Shown one piece after another: positions 63,775-64,000 of a stretch of 64,000 nucleotides of DNA (the stretch's first letter is position 1; every line of letters begins with the position of its first letter). The notes beneath the pieces are model-generated. The model was given only the letters and a program-made list of their open reading frames with translations. It was not told the origin of the DNA and ran no database searches. Source of the stretch: Thiosymbion sp942492625 (GTDB taxonomy: Bacteria > Pseudomonadota > Gammaproteobacteria > Chromatiales > Chromatiaceae); contig CALOFM010000005.1 of assembly GCA_942492625.1 (NCBI GenBank), positions 186,001 through 250,000 on the forward strand. The letters are read 5' to 3'. Made by a program: the position numbers and the translations under genes.

Positions 63775-63981
63775 TCAGATCTTGGCGGTCTGGTAGTAAT
63801 CGGCCACGTGGCGTGACAGCTGATAGCCCTTCTTCGTGCCGTCGCAGGTGGTCGACTCTTCTTCGCTGTCGGCAACGGCGCTGCCCGGTAGCAGGCTTGC
63901 GAGCGCCGCACCGCCTCCGACCGCTACGCCGGTCTTGAGAAATGAGCGCCGGTTAACGGCTTCGGACTTGGTTTGCTTCAT
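63775..63981 (-). CDS. formate dehydrogenase region Tat-target protein
   Basis: 68 residues from ATG 63981 (GAGAGGG eight bases upstream; a GTG two codons earlier is also possible). Almost the whole protein is a Tat leader, 'VNRRSFLKTGVAVGGGAALA', followed by a short mature part of about 30 residues ending 'GYQLSRHVADYYQTAKI'. Small twin-arginine proteins of this kind are encoded just ahead of formate dehydrogenase alpha genes (TIGR02811-like). A role in assembly or export of the alpha subunit is suspected but not proven. It lies 47 bp upstream of the alpha gene. Confidence 0.88.
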   Translation of the reverse strand: MKQTKSEAVNRRSFLKTGVAVGGGAALASLLPGSAVADSEEESTTCDGTKKGYQLSRHVADYYQTAKI

Positions 63982-64000
63982 CTGCACACCCTCTCTGTCA

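Overview
The window is high-GC bacterial DNA of gammaproteobacterial (Chromatiales-like) character. A persulfide dioxygenase, SulP and SLC13 anion transporters, an NhaD antiporter, a membrane-bound formate dehydrogenase and several c-type or membrane cytochromes fit a (halo)alkaline, sulfur-oxidising lifestyle. That assignment is inference from gene content; no marker gene is present to settle it.

Layout. (1) 1-5.2 kb, minus strand: NhaD Na+/H+ antiporter (cut by the window edge), a SulP permease with STAS domain, an SLC13 permease with TrkA-C domains, and a small unknown protein. (2) 5.4-10.2 kb, plus strand: a membrane histidine kinase and an NtrC-type sigma-54 activator with overlapping genes, then a BT1-type MFS transporter. 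(3) 10.4-12.0 kb, minus strand: a NamZ/DUF1343 hydrolase and a SnoaL-like protein. (4) 12.1-30.0 kb: accessory DNA. It opens with a 3' fragment of tRNA-Lys (an attachment site) and a damaged P4-type integrase, then holds six insertion elements or their remains: an unclassified IS with 25-bp inverted repeats, IS5, IS4, IS21, and an IS630 nested inside an IS3. Between them lie cargo genes (Hpt protein, low-GC TPR-like gene, persulfide dioxygenase, GNAT enzyme, a UPF0175/DUF3368 toxin-antitoxin pair) and many gene relics (higA, a duplicated asnB piece, TAXI receptor, methyltransferase, DUF1835/DUF3658). (5) 30.4-47.5 kb: an exopolysaccharide locus. asnB, EpsG and GT4 run on the plus strand; NTP_transf_5 is on the minus strand; WecA is on the plus strand; then come a J-domain membrane protein, a lipoprotein, a FecR-like secreted protein, a frameshifted repeat protein, an L,D-transpeptidase, a Wzc-type autokinase, a Wza-type export lipoprotein and an O-antigen-ligase-like protein. 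(6) 47.5-50.7 kb: CinA-like protein, a YbgA relic, a dihaem cytochrome c with an internal amber codon, DUF302 and DUF4124 proteins. (7) 50.8-54.3 kb, minus strand: an overlapping PAP2 / ArnT-like / GT2 operon for polyprenyl-phosphate sugar transfer. (8) 54.5-56.5 kb: a glutamine amidotransferase next to TPR and methyltransferase pseudogenes. (9) 56.8-64 kb, minus strand: a formate dehydrogenase operon (Tat leader protein, catalytic subunit with Cys in the selenocysteine position, four-cluster Fe-S subunit, cytochrome b) continuing into a NarI-like cytochrome b and an HdrD/CCG-type Fe-S protein that is frameshifted at a run of 11 G.

How parts may work together. Region 1 probably moves inorganic anions and Na+, and the adjacent kinase/activator pair is the obvious candidate regulator. 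Region 5 builds, polymerises and exports a surface polysaccharide. Region 9 would feed electrons from periplasmic formate oxidation into the quinone pool.

A recurring theme is decay. Many genes carry internal deletions, one- or two-base frameshifts or premature stops, and an in-frame chimera joins an IstA transposase to part of a tyrosine recombinase. Some of these may be sequence or assembly errors; raw reads would tell.
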